Made by a program: the position numbers and the translations under genes | Source of the DNA: Deltaproteobacteria bacterium | Lineage (GTDB): Bacteria > Desulfobacterota > Binatia > DP-6 | Assembly (NCBI GenBank): GCA_005879795.1 | Contig: VBKJ01000160.1 | Coordinates: 1 to 44,864 of the forward strand | DNA: 44,864 bases | Direction: 5' to 3' | Part shown: positions 15,932 to 24,225 of the stretch, piece after piece | How positions within the stretch are numbered: position 1 is the first letter of the stretch | How the letters are laid out: every line of letters starts with the position of its first letter | Notes under the pieces: generated by a model | Database searches by the model: none | The model's input: the letters and a program-made list of their open reading frames with translations, nothing else | Told to the model about the DNA's origin: nothing

Positions 15932-17254
15932 CTATCCAGATGCGCACTCTGCGAAGTGCGCGGGGTCGATGGTCGCGGCCGGCAGCGAGGGCGGCTTCAG
16001 CAACTGAGGCCCCGTGAAGTCGAAGAACTCGAGCATCGGGTCGGCGTTCGCGTCGCGGGCGGTGAGCGCCGGGAGGTCGAAGCGCGTCTCGATGAAGCGC
16101 AGGATCGAGGTGTGGTCGTGGGGCGTGTGGGAGACGGAGTGGGGGCGCGAGAAGGGCGACACGACCGCCGCCGGCACCCGGATGCCGTAGCGGTCGAAGG
16201 CCCCCGGCACGTCGCTGGCCTCGAGCATCGGCGGGATGCCGTCCGGCACACAGGCCGGCGGCGGCGGCACGTGGTCGAAGAAGCCGCCGTGCTCGTCGTA
16301 GGTGAGGAAGAGGGCCGCGCGGGGCCACTGCGGGCTCGCGAGCAGCGCCCGGACCACCCGGGAGACGAACTCCTGGCCCACTTGGATGTTGGCGGGCGGG
16401 TGCTCGTCGTTCTCGACGTTCTTCGGGCCGAGGAAGATGGGGTCGACGAACGACACCTGCGGGAGCGTCCCCGCCGCCGCATCGCTGAAGTACTGGTCTA
16501 TCGGCACGACGTTCACCTGGCGGGTATTGCGCACGTACGCGAATATGTCGGCGAAGGCGACCTGCGAGAAGTACACCTTCCAGGTGACGGGTGGAACCGC
16601 CTCGTCGAGCAGGTTGAATATGGTCCGCTGCGAGAACTCGGTGGGGCTGCTCGGCAGATCGTTCTGGATGTGGCCGAACGACGTGCCGGCGAGCAGGTAG
16701 AAGCGGTTCGGGAACGTCTGGGTCAGCGTCGAGCAGAAGAAGCGGTCCCCGATCGCGAACGTCTTGTAGAGCCCGTAGTAGAAGGGCAAGTCGCGCTTGT
16801 CGTAGAAGCCCATCGTGCGGCTGCCGGTCGGGTCGCAGGGATCGACGTTGGCGGCCGTGAAGCCGTCCATCGCGCCGTTGTCCCACTCGCGGTGCGTGCC
16901 GTTCCAGGAATGATCGAGGTCAGCGCACTCGCAGTAGCGGGTCTGATGGAAGGCCGTGATCGGCCGACCGTTCGGGCTGGTCGGATCCGGGTTCGACGCG
17001 TTCTTCGGCTCCGCCTCGGCCTGGGGCTGCCCCTCTCGGTGGAGCTGCCCCAAGTAATGATCGAAGGCCCGGTTTTCCTGCATGATCACGACGACGTTGT
17101 CGATCGGGATCTGCGCCCCGTGGAGAGTCCCGGGTGGCAGCGTGACGGCCGGAAGATCGCCCGGCCCGAACGGGCACGGCGGCGGAGATTCCGCACCCAA
17201 CGGCCCGGCGACCAGCAGGAGGGCGAGGACCAGTGGACGAAGCACAGACACCAC
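15932..17254 (-). CDS. Secreted phosphoesterase (phospholipase C/acid phosphatase AcpA family)
   Basis: The 440-residue protein has a Sec-type signal (VLRPLVLALLLVAGPLGA) and the full motif set of the PF04185 phosphoesterase family. These are the catalytic VVIMQENRAFDHYLG, the aromatic-rich MGFYDKRDLPFYYGL region, FLTYDEHGGFFDHVPPP, and HTPHDHTSILRFIETRF near the end. The family hydrolyses phospholipid or other phosphate esters outside the cytoplasm; a role in phosphate scavenging is typical. No twin-arginine motif is present, unlike many phospholipase C members. The start lies in a run of GTG codons (17254, 17251, 17245). A TTGACA box at 17282-17277 lies very close to them, which would suit one of the later starts. 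Confidence 0.92.
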   Translation of the reverse strand: MVSVLRPLVLALLLVAGPLGAESPPPCPFGPGDLPAVTLPPGTLHGAQIPIDNVVVIMQENRAFDHYLGQLHREGQPQAEAEPKNASNPDPTSPNGRPITAFHQTRYCECADLDHSWNGTHREWDNGAMDGFTAANVDPCDPTGSRTMGFYDKRDLPFYYGLYKTFAIGDRFFCSTLTQTFPNRFYLLAGTSFGHIQNDLPSSPTEFSQRTIFNLLDEAVPPVTWKVYFSQVAFADIFAYVRNTRQVNVVPIDQYFSDAAAGTLPQVSFVDPIFLGPKNVENDEHPPANIQVGQEFVSRVVRALLASPQWPRAALFLTYDEHGGFFDHVPPPPACVPDGIPPMLEASDVPGAFDRYGIRVPAAVVSPFSRPHSVSHTPHDHTSILRFIETRFDLPALTARDANADPMLEFFDFTGPQLLKPPSLPAATIDPAHFAECASG

Positions 17255-17305
17255 CCTAGGTGGGGCATCTGAACGCTGTCAATCCCGCATTCGGGGTGCC
17301 GCGAT

Positions 17306-17321
17306 GTGTCCGCGCTGACAC
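17306..17321. promoter_or_regulatory. GTGTC-N6-GACAC inverted repeat in divergent promoter region
   Basis: A perfect inverted repeat between the divergent phosphoesterase and kinase genes. A second copy with wider spacing (GTGTC-N13-GACAC, 17429-17451) ends against the kinase start codon. Same half-sites in one 197-bp intergenic region suggest a dimeric regulator. Confidence 0.4.
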
Positions 17322-17451
17322 GTGTGCCACGCTCCAGCGCCCCTGCGCGGCGCGGCGCCGTTGGAAAACCGAGGCCGCCCCTCGGCTCGCGCGCGGCGCG
17401 GAACGTGCAGAGCGCCGGTTGGCGCCGTGTGTCGCGGGCGGCGCATGACAC

Positions 17452-18591
17452 ATGAACGGTCGATCGCAGCCGGGTGTGAGCCGGGTCACGCTCCTCGTGG
17501 TGAGCGAGCGCGCGGATCTCCTCGGGTCCCTGCGCGCGGTGCTCGAGGCCGAAGGCCACCGCGCGCTCGCGGCCGAGAGCGCGCGGGCCGCCTTCACGCT
17601 TCTCGATGCCGAGGCGGCAGCCGTGCTGATCGTCGAGCAACGCCTGTGCGCCGTCTACGGTGACGTCCTCGCCCGCCGCCTGCGCGAGCGCGATGCGGCC
17701 GCCCAGGTCGTCGTCGCGGCTGCCGACCGGGAGGAGGCGCCGCCGCGCGACCTTCTTCGCCGCCTCGGCCTCCACAGCTACCACGCCATGGCGGACGGGC
17801 CGGAGCGTCTCCTCGTGCTGGTGGACGCGGCCGTCACCGCGCACCGGGAGCTCACGCGCTTCCAGCTCGCGGAGCGGCTCAAGACCGAGCTGCTGGGCGG
17901 CGTGTCCCACGAGTTCCGCACCCCGCTCAACGTGATCGTCGGCTACGTCGACCTGCTGCGCGACGGCGCCTTCGGCGCGTGCGACCCCGCGACCGGACCG
18001 GTCCTCGACAAAGTGCGCGGCAACGCCGCCTACCTCCTCGAGCTGGCGGAGGAGTTCCTCGACCTCTCCCGGCTCGAGGCCGACACCACGTCGGGGCGCC
18101 GCGAGACGGTGGATCCCATCCCGCTCCTGCGCGAGCTCGCCGACTGGTTCTCGATCCTCGTGCGCGACAAGCACCTCGCCTTCGAGGCCGACATCCCCCC
18201 CGGTCTGCCCCCGCTCGCGGCCGAGGCCGCGAAGCTGCGCGTCGTCGTGCAGAATCTCCTCTCGAACGCCGCGAAGTTCACGGCCGAGGGGCACATCCAC
18301 CTCACCGCCGCCGCGCTCGCAGACGGCGGCGTCGCCATCCGGGTGAGCGACACGGGGCCCGGGATCGCGCCGGAGCACCACGAGGCCGTGTTCGGCATGT
18401 TCCGCCAGCTCCGTCCGGCGGACGGACGGCGCAAGGGCGTGGGCCTGGGGCTCGCGCTGGCCCGCCGCTTCGCGCGCCTGATGGGCGGCGACATCACCCT
18501 CGAGAGCGCCGTCGGGCAGGGCGCCACCTTCACCGTCACGCTTCCGGCGGCGGCGGACGCTCCGGCCGGGCCGGCTGGCCACATTGCTTGA
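17452..18591 (+). CDS. Histidine kinase with degenerate N-terminal receiver domain
   Basis: The 379-residue cytoplasmic protein begins with a receiver-like fold (about 12-125), then a HisKA domain with H-box GVSHEFRTPLNVIVGY. The ATPase domain shows N box QNLLSNAAKFT, G1 DTGPGIAPEHHE and G2 GVGLGLALARRF. No transmembrane segment is present. The receiver lacks the key residues: the beta-1 acidic pair is SE, the phospho-acceptor position reads VLIVEQR with Glu for Asp, and the beta-5 Lys is replaced. It therefore cannot be phosphorylated in the usual way and may act as a protein-binding or constitutively 'on'-like module. No response regulator gene is adjacent. The ATG at 17452 immediately follows a GACAC half-site. 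Confidence 0.9.
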   Translation: MNGRSQPGVSRVTLLVVSERADLLGSLRAVLEAEGHRALAAESARAAFTLLDAEAAAVLIVEQRLCAVYGDVLARRLRERDAAAQVVVAAADREEAPPRDLLRRLGLHSYHAMADGPERLLVLVDAAVTAHRELTRFQLAERLKTELLGGVSHEFRTPLNVIVGYVDLLRDGAFGACDPATGPVLDKVRGNAAYLLELAEEFLDLSRLEADTTSGRRETVDPIPLLRELADWFSILVRDKHLAFEADIPPGLPPLAAEAAKLRVVVQNLLSNAAKFTAEGHIHLTAAALADGGVAIRVSDTGPGIAPEHHEAVFGMFRQLRPADGRRKGVGLGLALARRFARLMGGDITLESAVGQGATFTVTLPAAADAPAGPAGHIA

Positions 18592-18607
18592 GGCGGGCGG
18601 CAAGCCT

Positions 18608-18623
18608 GTGCCGCTGGCGGCAC
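18608..18623 (+). terminator. Short hairpin after the histidine kinase gene
   Basis: GTGCCGC-TG-GCGGCAC is a perfect palindromic stem 17 bp after the stop codon. A second weaker stem follows (CACGC/GCGTG, 18621-18640). No T-tract. Confidence 0.35.
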
Positions 18624-18785
18624 GCGTGCGTCGCAGCGTGCGCCAAGTGACACGCCACGGCGCACACCTCACGCCTTTTCCGCGCTGAAATTCAAGCACT
18701 TCCACCGAGGCGTGGAGCGGCGCGAAACATGCACGTCACGGGGCCCCATGTGTACGGGGGCGGCAGGCGTGGGGAGGAGATGCGC

Positions 18786-19682
18786 ATGCGTACGTGGTTC
18801 GGCGGCACGCTGCTGGCGCTGATCGCGCTCGGCGCGGCGCCCCGGGCGTACGGCTTCTGCGGCTGTGACAAGCCTCCGCCTCCGCTCGCCAACGTGCGAC
18901 CGTTCGTCGGCTACCCCGATCAGACGATCACGCTTTTTGACGACCGCCTGGTCCCTGGATCCCGCTACACGGTCCAGTTCACCTCGAGAGGCGGTGTCAG
19001 CGACTGGAGCCGCGGCAAGGCCGTCACGAAGCGCGACTTCGCGGACGGTGAGCTTCGCAGCCAGCTCCGGGTCGCCGTGCCTGCCGTCTCGCTCGGCCCC
19101 TCCCGGATCAGCGTCTACCGCCGCGACTCTCTCGTGTATGCGCTCGACGACGACCAGTTCACGGTGACCTCGGAGCCGATCGTCCTGCACGATTTCGAGG
19201 AGACGATCACGCGCGACGACTATCAGACCGGTGTGGGCGCGGACGGCACCGTCTATCTCGCGTTCGATCTGAAGGCGATGACCGAGGCGACGACCTACAG
19301 CGGGATGGCCCTCGGATACCCGTTCCGCTTCGAGGGACGAAACGTCGCGATCTTCAACGCCCAGGGCTTCCTCGGGGAAGTGCTCGATCCGGACTCACGC
19401 GGTCTCTTCCGGATCAAGCCGGGCGGGCCCTGGACGAGCAGCGCGCTGGACTACTGGCGCCACGAGTTCCGGACCTACAAGGAAGACCATCGCAAGCGCG
19501 ATGCACGGCGCACGCTCGACGGCGAGTGGCACGTGGATGGCACGCCCCACGTCGACAACTATCACTTGGTGGTGGCGATCTCCGGCACGCTCGCAAACGG
19601 TGAGAAACCGCAGCCCGGGCCGACCCCGCCGTTTCGCCTCGTGCTGACCTCGACGCCGGCGGCGAGCAACAACCTTCAGTAG
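18786..19682 (+). CDS. Secreted protein of unknown function
   Basis: About 298 residues from the ATG at 18786, chosen because GGAGGAG lies 6 bp ahead; ATG codons at 18780 and 18729 are in frame. A signal peptide (WFGGTLLALIALGAAPRAYG) is followed by CGCDKPPPP and a chain rich in beta-type sequence. Two Ig- or lectin-like halves are suggested: one around QTITLFDDRLVPGSRYTVQF, the other around GVGADGTVYLAFDLKAM. I recognise no family. Base composition is less GC-biased than the genes to the left. It precedes lnt by 19 bp on the same strand and may share its transcript; a link to lipoprotein maturation is not evident because no lipobox is present. Confidence 0.75.
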   Translation: MRTWFGGTLLALIALGAAPRAYGFCGCDKPPPPLANVRPFVGYPDQTITLFDDRLVPGSRYTVQFTSRGGVSDWSRGKAVTKRDFADGELRSQLRVAVPAVSLGPSRISVYRRDSLVYALDDDQFTVTSEPIVLHDFEETITRDDYQTGVGADGTVYLAFDLKAMTEATTYSGMALGYPFRFEGRNVAIFNAQGFLGEVLDPDSRGLFRIKPGGPWTSSALDYWRHEFRTYKEDHRKRDARRTLDGEWHVDGTPHVDNYHLVVAISGTLANGEKPQPGPTPPFRLVLTSTPAASNNLQ

Positions 19683-19701
19683 CGGCGCCGCGGAAGCGCG
19701 G

Positions 19702-21192
19702 ATGCGACTCGCGGCAGTACTGATGGGCGGCATCTGCTACGCCCTCGCCCTACCGCCTTTCGACTTGGCAGCGTTTGGCTGGCTCACCCTCGTCCCGCTG
19801 CTGCTCGCGATCCGGAGCGAGCCAGCGGGATCCGCCTTCTGCTATGGCGCACTGCTAGGGTACACCTCCGGCTGGGCCGTCACGTGGTGCTTCGCGGACG
19901 CGGCCGCTCGCTACTTCCAGCTGTCGCTTCCACTCGCTGTGGTCGGTCTTTCCCTTTGGTACCTGGTCGTGTGTGGTGTACCGTTCGGGCTCTTCGCCGC
20001 GGCGAGTGCGGTCATTCTGCGCTCATATCGTTTCAGAAGCGCTGGTGTCTTGATACCGGCCCTCTGGGTCGCCACGGAAGTACTTCGCGGTCGCTGGATG
20101 GGGCAGCCCTGGGGGCTGCTCGGCTACACGCAGCACGGCCATCTCGGTCTCATCCAATTGGCCGCTTTGACGGGTGTGTATGGGGTCTCGTTTCTGCTGG
20201 CACTCGGCAGTGTAGCGCTCGCCGAAGCCATCGTGCGCCTCTGCAGGGGAAGGGGTCGCGCCCTGCACTCCATTCTTGCTCCGGCCGCGGTCATAACGGC
20301 ATGCTGGGCAGGCGGCGCACTCTTCGCGCATACGAGCCCGGCGGGCGGCTTCGGCGAGCACGAGGTGGCGATCGTGCAGACCAACCTCGAACCGGCCTTC
20401 CACTGGACACGCTCATACACGGACGCGCAGGTGAGCGCTCACCTGCGCGCGACCGACGGGCTGTCTAGCACGGCGCACCCCGCCTTGATCGTGTGGCCGG
20501 AGAATTCCGTGCCCCGCTATCTTGAGACCGAGCCCGGGCTCGCCGCGCAGCTCGCCGGCGTGGCCGTCCGCCACCGCGCGGATCTGCTCTTCGGCGGGCC
20601 CCGGTCCGATGGGAGACGAATATTCAATACCGCCCGCCTCATCACCGCCTCCGGGGAGAACGGCGGCTATTACGACAAGCAACGCCTCCTGCTTTTCGCG
20701 GAAGAGAAGCGGCTTATTCTCTCCTCAACCCCAACGCCGAATGAAAGCCCGAAGGAGTTCACTCCTGGCGCGCGCTCCGGCGTGCTGCAAAGTTTCGTCG
20801 CCTTAGGGGTGTCGATCTGCCATGAGATCGTTCACGGCGACCTCATTGCGCAGGCGGTGCGGGATGGTGCCGAGCTGCTGGTCAACATCGCCAACGACGG
20901 GTGGCTCGACTTAGGCTACGAATTCGCCGGTCGGCAGCACCTCGCGATGGCGGTCTTCCGTGCGGTGGAGACGCGACGGTACCTGGTCCGTGCCGCGACC
21001 ACAGGCAACTCCGCCGTGGTTGACCCCTACGGCCGGCTGGTCGGCTCGTTGCCCCCGGGCACGACAGGTGTTCTCATCACGAAGGTCGGAGGCCGATCAA
21101 CACTCACACCGTATGTTCGTCTCGGTGATCTCTTCGCGTTCGTGTGTGTCGGAGTCGCTGTGACTGCCCTTCTGAGACTCAGAGAAGGCTAG
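19702..21192 (+). CDS. lnt: Apolipoprotein N-acyltransferase
   Basis: The 496-residue inner-membrane enzyme adds the third acyl chain to the N-terminal Cys of lipoproteins. The N-terminal half has about six hydrophobic segments, beginning CYALALPPFDLAAFGWLTLV. The C-terminal nitrilase domain carries the catalytic triad: Glu267 (IVWPENSVPRY), Lys326 (YYDKQRLLLFAE) and Cys373 (SICHEIVHG). NIANDGWL and the RAVETRRYLVRAATTGNSAVV end are typical of Lnt. The family's usual CYE is CHE here. Synonymous codon choice looks less GC-rich than in most genes of the window. It supplies the envelope lipoprotein pathway used by proteins such as the Wza-like exporter. Confidence 0.95.
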   Translation: MRLAAVLMGGICYALALPPFDLAAFGWLTLVPLLLAIRSEPAGSAFCYGALLGYTSGWAVTWCFADAAARYFQLSLPLAVVGLSLWYLVVCGVPFGLFAAASAVILRSYRFRSAGVLIPALWVATEVLRGRWMGQPWGLLGYTQHGHLGLIQLAALTGVYGVSFLLALGSVALAEAIVRLCRGRGRALHSILAPAAVITACWAGGALFAHTSPAGGFGEHEVAIVQTNLEPAFHWTRSYTDAQVSAHLRATDGLSSTAHPALIVWPENSVPRYLETEPGLAAQLAGVAVRHRADLLFGGPRSDGRRIFNTARLITASGENGGYYDKQRLLLFAEEKRLILSSTPTPNESPKEFTPGARSGVLQSFVALGVSICHEIVHGDLIAQAVRDGAELLVNIANDGWLDLGYEFAGRQHLAMAVFRAVETRRYLVRAATTGNSAVVDPYGRLVGSLPPGTTGVLITKVGGRSTLTPYVRLGDLFAFVCVGVAVTALLRLREG

Positions 21193-21196
21193 CCAG

Positions 21197-21215
21197 CCCG
21201 ATCAAACTGATCGGG
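21197..21215 (+). terminator. Hairpin immediately after lnt
   Basis: CCCGATCA-AAC-TGATCGGG is a perfect 8-bp stem starting 5 bp after the stop codon. The next bases (TATCT) are only weakly T-rich. Confidence 0.5.
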
Positions 21216-21628
21216 TATCTCGACCTCGACCCGCAGCCCGCTCGGCGCGATCACGAAGCAAGGGAAGACGGTTCCGTTTGCTGGTGGGAGGCGGCGTGGG
21301 TCGGCGGGAGGAGGCCCGGCCCACTCCGGGCATTCCCATCGCGCACCCGCGCGCATCGCGGGCACGGATCGTCGCTGTCGCCGTGCGGAAACTCACAGTT
21401 TTCGCGTGGCACTTCCTTACCAAAGGTCGGGAGTACATGAGGGTGTGCCCAAAACGACGAAGCAGCTCCGCGTTGGGACCCGCAGGATGGATACGCCGCT
21501 CCGGTCCAAACCTCCAGTTCGCCGGCCGACGGCTGGGTGCATGCTCCGACTTCGTGGGCGGTCGCGCCGGCCGAGCAGTGGAAGGGGGCCGCTCGGCTGC
21601 GCTACACTTCGCGGCGCGCAGGCGCTAA
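21216..21628. other. Intergenic region before the large histidine kinase
   Basis: About 410 bp with no supported gene. Possible ORFs (for example plus-strand 21278-21628) lack a ribosome site, a plausible amino acid pattern or a recognisable family. The composition is slightly lower in GC than flanking genes, and it should hold the kinase promoter, but no clear -35/-10 pair stands out. Confidence 0.5.
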
Positions 21629-24178
21629 ATGGCGGAGACCTTTCCCAGCACGCCGCGGGCCACCACCACAGTCCGTCTCTGCGCCGTCGCCATTGGTCTC
21701 GCGGGTGTCGTCCTCGCCACGCGCACGACGCTCACGAGCAGCGCCTGGGTGGGCCGTACCTTTCCCGGCTTCCTCCTCCTTGTGAACCGTGTCGTGCCAT
21801 CGATCGGTCTGGCCGGCTGGTCGGGCAGCACGGTGGACGATCTCTATCAGAGCCAGGTCGTTGCGGTGAATGGGGAGCGCATGACTTCGGCGCGCCAGGT
21901 GTACGCTGCCGTCGGCGCGTCGCCGCCGGGGACACCGATACGCTACCGCCTCCGGACCAGGGGCGTCGATCGCGAGGTCACCCTTGTGTCGCAAGTCTTC
22001 ACAAGTCGCGACTGGCTCTTGCTCTTCGGCGCGTATCTGCTCAACAGCTTCATTTATCTAACCTGTGGGTTGGTAGTATGGGTCCTGCGACCACACTCCG
22101 CGCTCGCGCGCAGCTTCCTCGCCTTCGGCGCCACCTGGGCCGCGTTCTTCCTTACCGCGATGGACGTGTACGGTCCCGGGACGCTTACGCGGCTGCACGC
22201 CGCGATCGAACCGCTCGCGGCGGCCGCCGCACTGCAGATGGTCATGCTTTTCCCGCAGCCGCATCGCTATGCTCGCTGGCGTTTCGCGGGGTACGTGCCG
22301 GCCCTCGTCCTTACCTTCGCATACCAGCTCTTCCTGGATCGGCCTGATCTCTTCTCGACTATTTTAATGTTCAACATGCTTTACCTCGGCCTGGTCGGTG
22401 TGTTCCTAGGGATTCGTTTTTTCTCCGAGTACTGGAGCGGGCGCTCTCAGCTCGCACGCCAACGGGTCCGGGTGACGACTCTTGGCACGCTGTTCGGGTT
22501 TGGCCTACCAGGCCTGGTCCTCCTCGTTTCGGCCGTCCAGTGGGGGCGGGTTGCGATGAACATCGCCGCCTTCACGCCCTTCCTCTTCGCGCTGTCGCTC
22601 GCCTACGCCATCGTCAAACACGACCTCTTCGAGATCGACGCGATGGTGAAGCGCGGCGCCTACTACCTCGTGCTCACGGGCGCCGTCGGAGCGGCCTACG
22701 TCGGCTCGGTCGTTGTCCTGAACCTGGTCCTCGAGGCCAACGCCGTCACCGACTCGGTCTTCTTCCCCCTCCTCTTCACTCTCGCCGTCCTCCTCGTCTT
22801 CAACCCGCTCCGCACCCGCCTCCAGGCGTTCGTCGACCGCGTTTTCTTCCGCACCGCCTACGACGGCGCACGCGAGCTGGCGGCGGTCGGCGGCCAGCTC
22901 GCCTCGGCGCTCCAACGGGAGCGCATCGTCGCCCTCGTGCGTGCGGCCGTCGCGCATGCGATTCCCAACGCCGCCACCCACCTGTTCGTGCGCGAGCCCG
23001 ACGGCCGCCTCGCCGAGACCGGCGACGGCCGGGGCGTACCGCGGGTGCTCCGCCGCACGCTCGGCGAGGGCCGCCTCACCACCGTGTACGACCCCGCCGA
23101 GCTCTATCCCGACCCGGCGACGCACGAGGCGGTACGTGCGGCCCTCACCACGCTCGGGGCGGAGGTCGCCGTGCCGCTCCGCCTGCGCGGCGAGCTGGTG
23201 GGCGTCCTCACCGCGGGCAGCAAGCTGAGCGGCCTCTTCTACACCGCGGGCGACGCCGAGTTCCTGCGCGCTCTCGCCCAGCAGGCGGCGATCGCGCTCG
23301 AGAACGCGCGCACCTACGAGGCGGTGGTCGAGCTGAACGCGCGGCTGGAAGATCGCGTGCGCGAGCGCACCGCGCAGCTCGAGCAGGCGAACCGCGAGCT
23401 CGCCCAGGCCTATGGCGAGCTCAAGAGCGCGGAGACCCGGCTCGTCCACTCCGAGAAGATGGCCTCGCTCGGCCGCCTGGTCGCCGGCGTCGCGCACGAG
23501 ATCAACAACCCGGTGAGCTTCATCTCGACCAGCATCGCGCCCCTCACCCGGCACCTGCGGCAGGCGGCGGCCATCGCCCCCCCGCAAACCCAGGGGGCGC
23601 TGCGCGAGGCGGAGGAGCTGGCTGGCATCATGGCGCGCGGCGCCGCGCGGACGGCGGCGATCGTGAAGGACCTGCGGAGCTTCTCCCGTCTCGGCGAGGC
23701 GGCGCGCAAGGCCGCCGACCTGCACGAGGGCCTCGAGGTGACGCTCCGCCTCCTCGAGCCGCGCTGGCGCGAGCGCATCGCGATCCACCGCGACTACGGC
23801 ACGCTGCCCCCGGTCGAGTGCGATCCGGGCCAGCTGAACCAGGTGTTCATGAACCTGCTCGCCAACGCCTGCGATGCGATCGCCGGCACCGGCGACATCT
23901 GGATCACGACCCGCGCCGACGGCGCCGGCGTGAGCGTCGCGATCCGCGATGACGGGGCGGGCATCCCGCCCGACGTCCTCGGTCGCATCTTCGACCCGTT
24001 CTTCACCACCAAGGACGTGGGCGGCGGGACCGGGCTCGGGCTCGCTGTCAGCCACTCGGTCGTCGCCGCCCACGGCGGGCGGATCGACGTCGAGAGCACG
24101 TCCGGCGCCGGGAGCACCTTCCGCATCACGCTGCCGGTCGGTGCGGCGGGCGCGCGTGTGGCGCAGGCGTCGGGCTAG
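21629..24178 (+). CDS. Membrane histidine kinase with PDZ-like, multi-TM, GAF and kinase domains
   Basis: The 849-residue protein has TM1 near residues 11-27, then a PDZ-like extracytoplasmic segment (QSQVVAVNGERM, VGASPPGTPIRYRL), and a block of seven or more hydrophobic helices (about 130-430). A GAF domain with a short coiled coil (about 440-610) follows. HisKA H-box is GVAHEINNPVSFI; the ATPase has N box NLLANACDAIAG, G1 DDGAGIPPDVLGRI and G2 GGTGLGLAVSHS. HEINNP is the NtrB/HPK4 group, often paired with NtrC-like activators; the only such activator in the window is 14 kb away. Composition changes from mixed to strongly GC-biased codons around 22560. No response regulator is adjacent. murJ follows by about 50 bp. 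Confidence 0.9.
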   Translation: MAETFPSTPRATTTVRLCAVAIGLAGVVLATRTTLTSSAWVGRTFPGFLLLVNRVVPSIGLAGWSGSTVDDLYQSQVVAVNGERMTSARQVYAAVGASPPGTPIRYRLRTRGVDREVTLVSQVFTSRDWLLLFGAYLLNSFIYLTCGLVVWVLRPHSALARSFLAFGATWAAFFLTAMDVYGPGTLTRLHAAIEPLAAAAALQMVMLFPQPHRYARWRFAGYVPALVLTFAYQLFLDRPDLFSTILMFNMLYLGLVGVFLGIRFFSEYWSGRSQLARQRVRVTTLGTLFGFGLPGLVLLVSAVQWGRVAMNIAAFTPFLFALSLAYAIVKHDLFEIDAMVKRGAYYLVLTGAVGAAYVGSVVVLNLVLEANAVTDSVFFPLLFTLAVLLVFNPLRTRLQAFVDRVFFRTAYDGARELAAVGGQLASALQRERIVALVRAAVAHAIPNAATHLFVREPDGRLAETGDGRGVPRVLRRTLGEGRLTTVYDPAELYPDPATHEAVRAALTTLGAEVAVPLRLRGELVGVLTAGSKLSGLFYTAGDAEFLRALAQQAAIALENARTYEAVVELNARLEDRVRERTAQLEQANRELAQAYGELKSAETRLVHSEKMASLGRLVAGVAHEINNPVSFISTSIAPLTRHLRQAAAIAPPQTQGALREAEELAGIMARGAARTAAIVKDLRSFSRLGEAARKAADLHEGLEVTLRLLEPRWRERIAIHRDYGTLPPVECDPGQLNQVFMNLLANACDAIAGTGDIWITTRADGAGVSVAIRDDGAGIPPDVLGRIFDPFFTTKDVGGGTGLGLAVSHSVVAAHGGRIDVESTSGAGSTFRITLPVGAAGARVAQASG

Positions 24179-24225
24179 CGCGCTTGCGGCCGCACGGGCC
24201 TTCGCGTATCGAGCCCGGGGGCGCG

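Noticed and set aside
21278-21628. 116-codon ORF between lnt and the large kinase
   Set aside because: No ribosome site, Arg/Ser-rich composition, no family; it ends just before the kinase start by chance.
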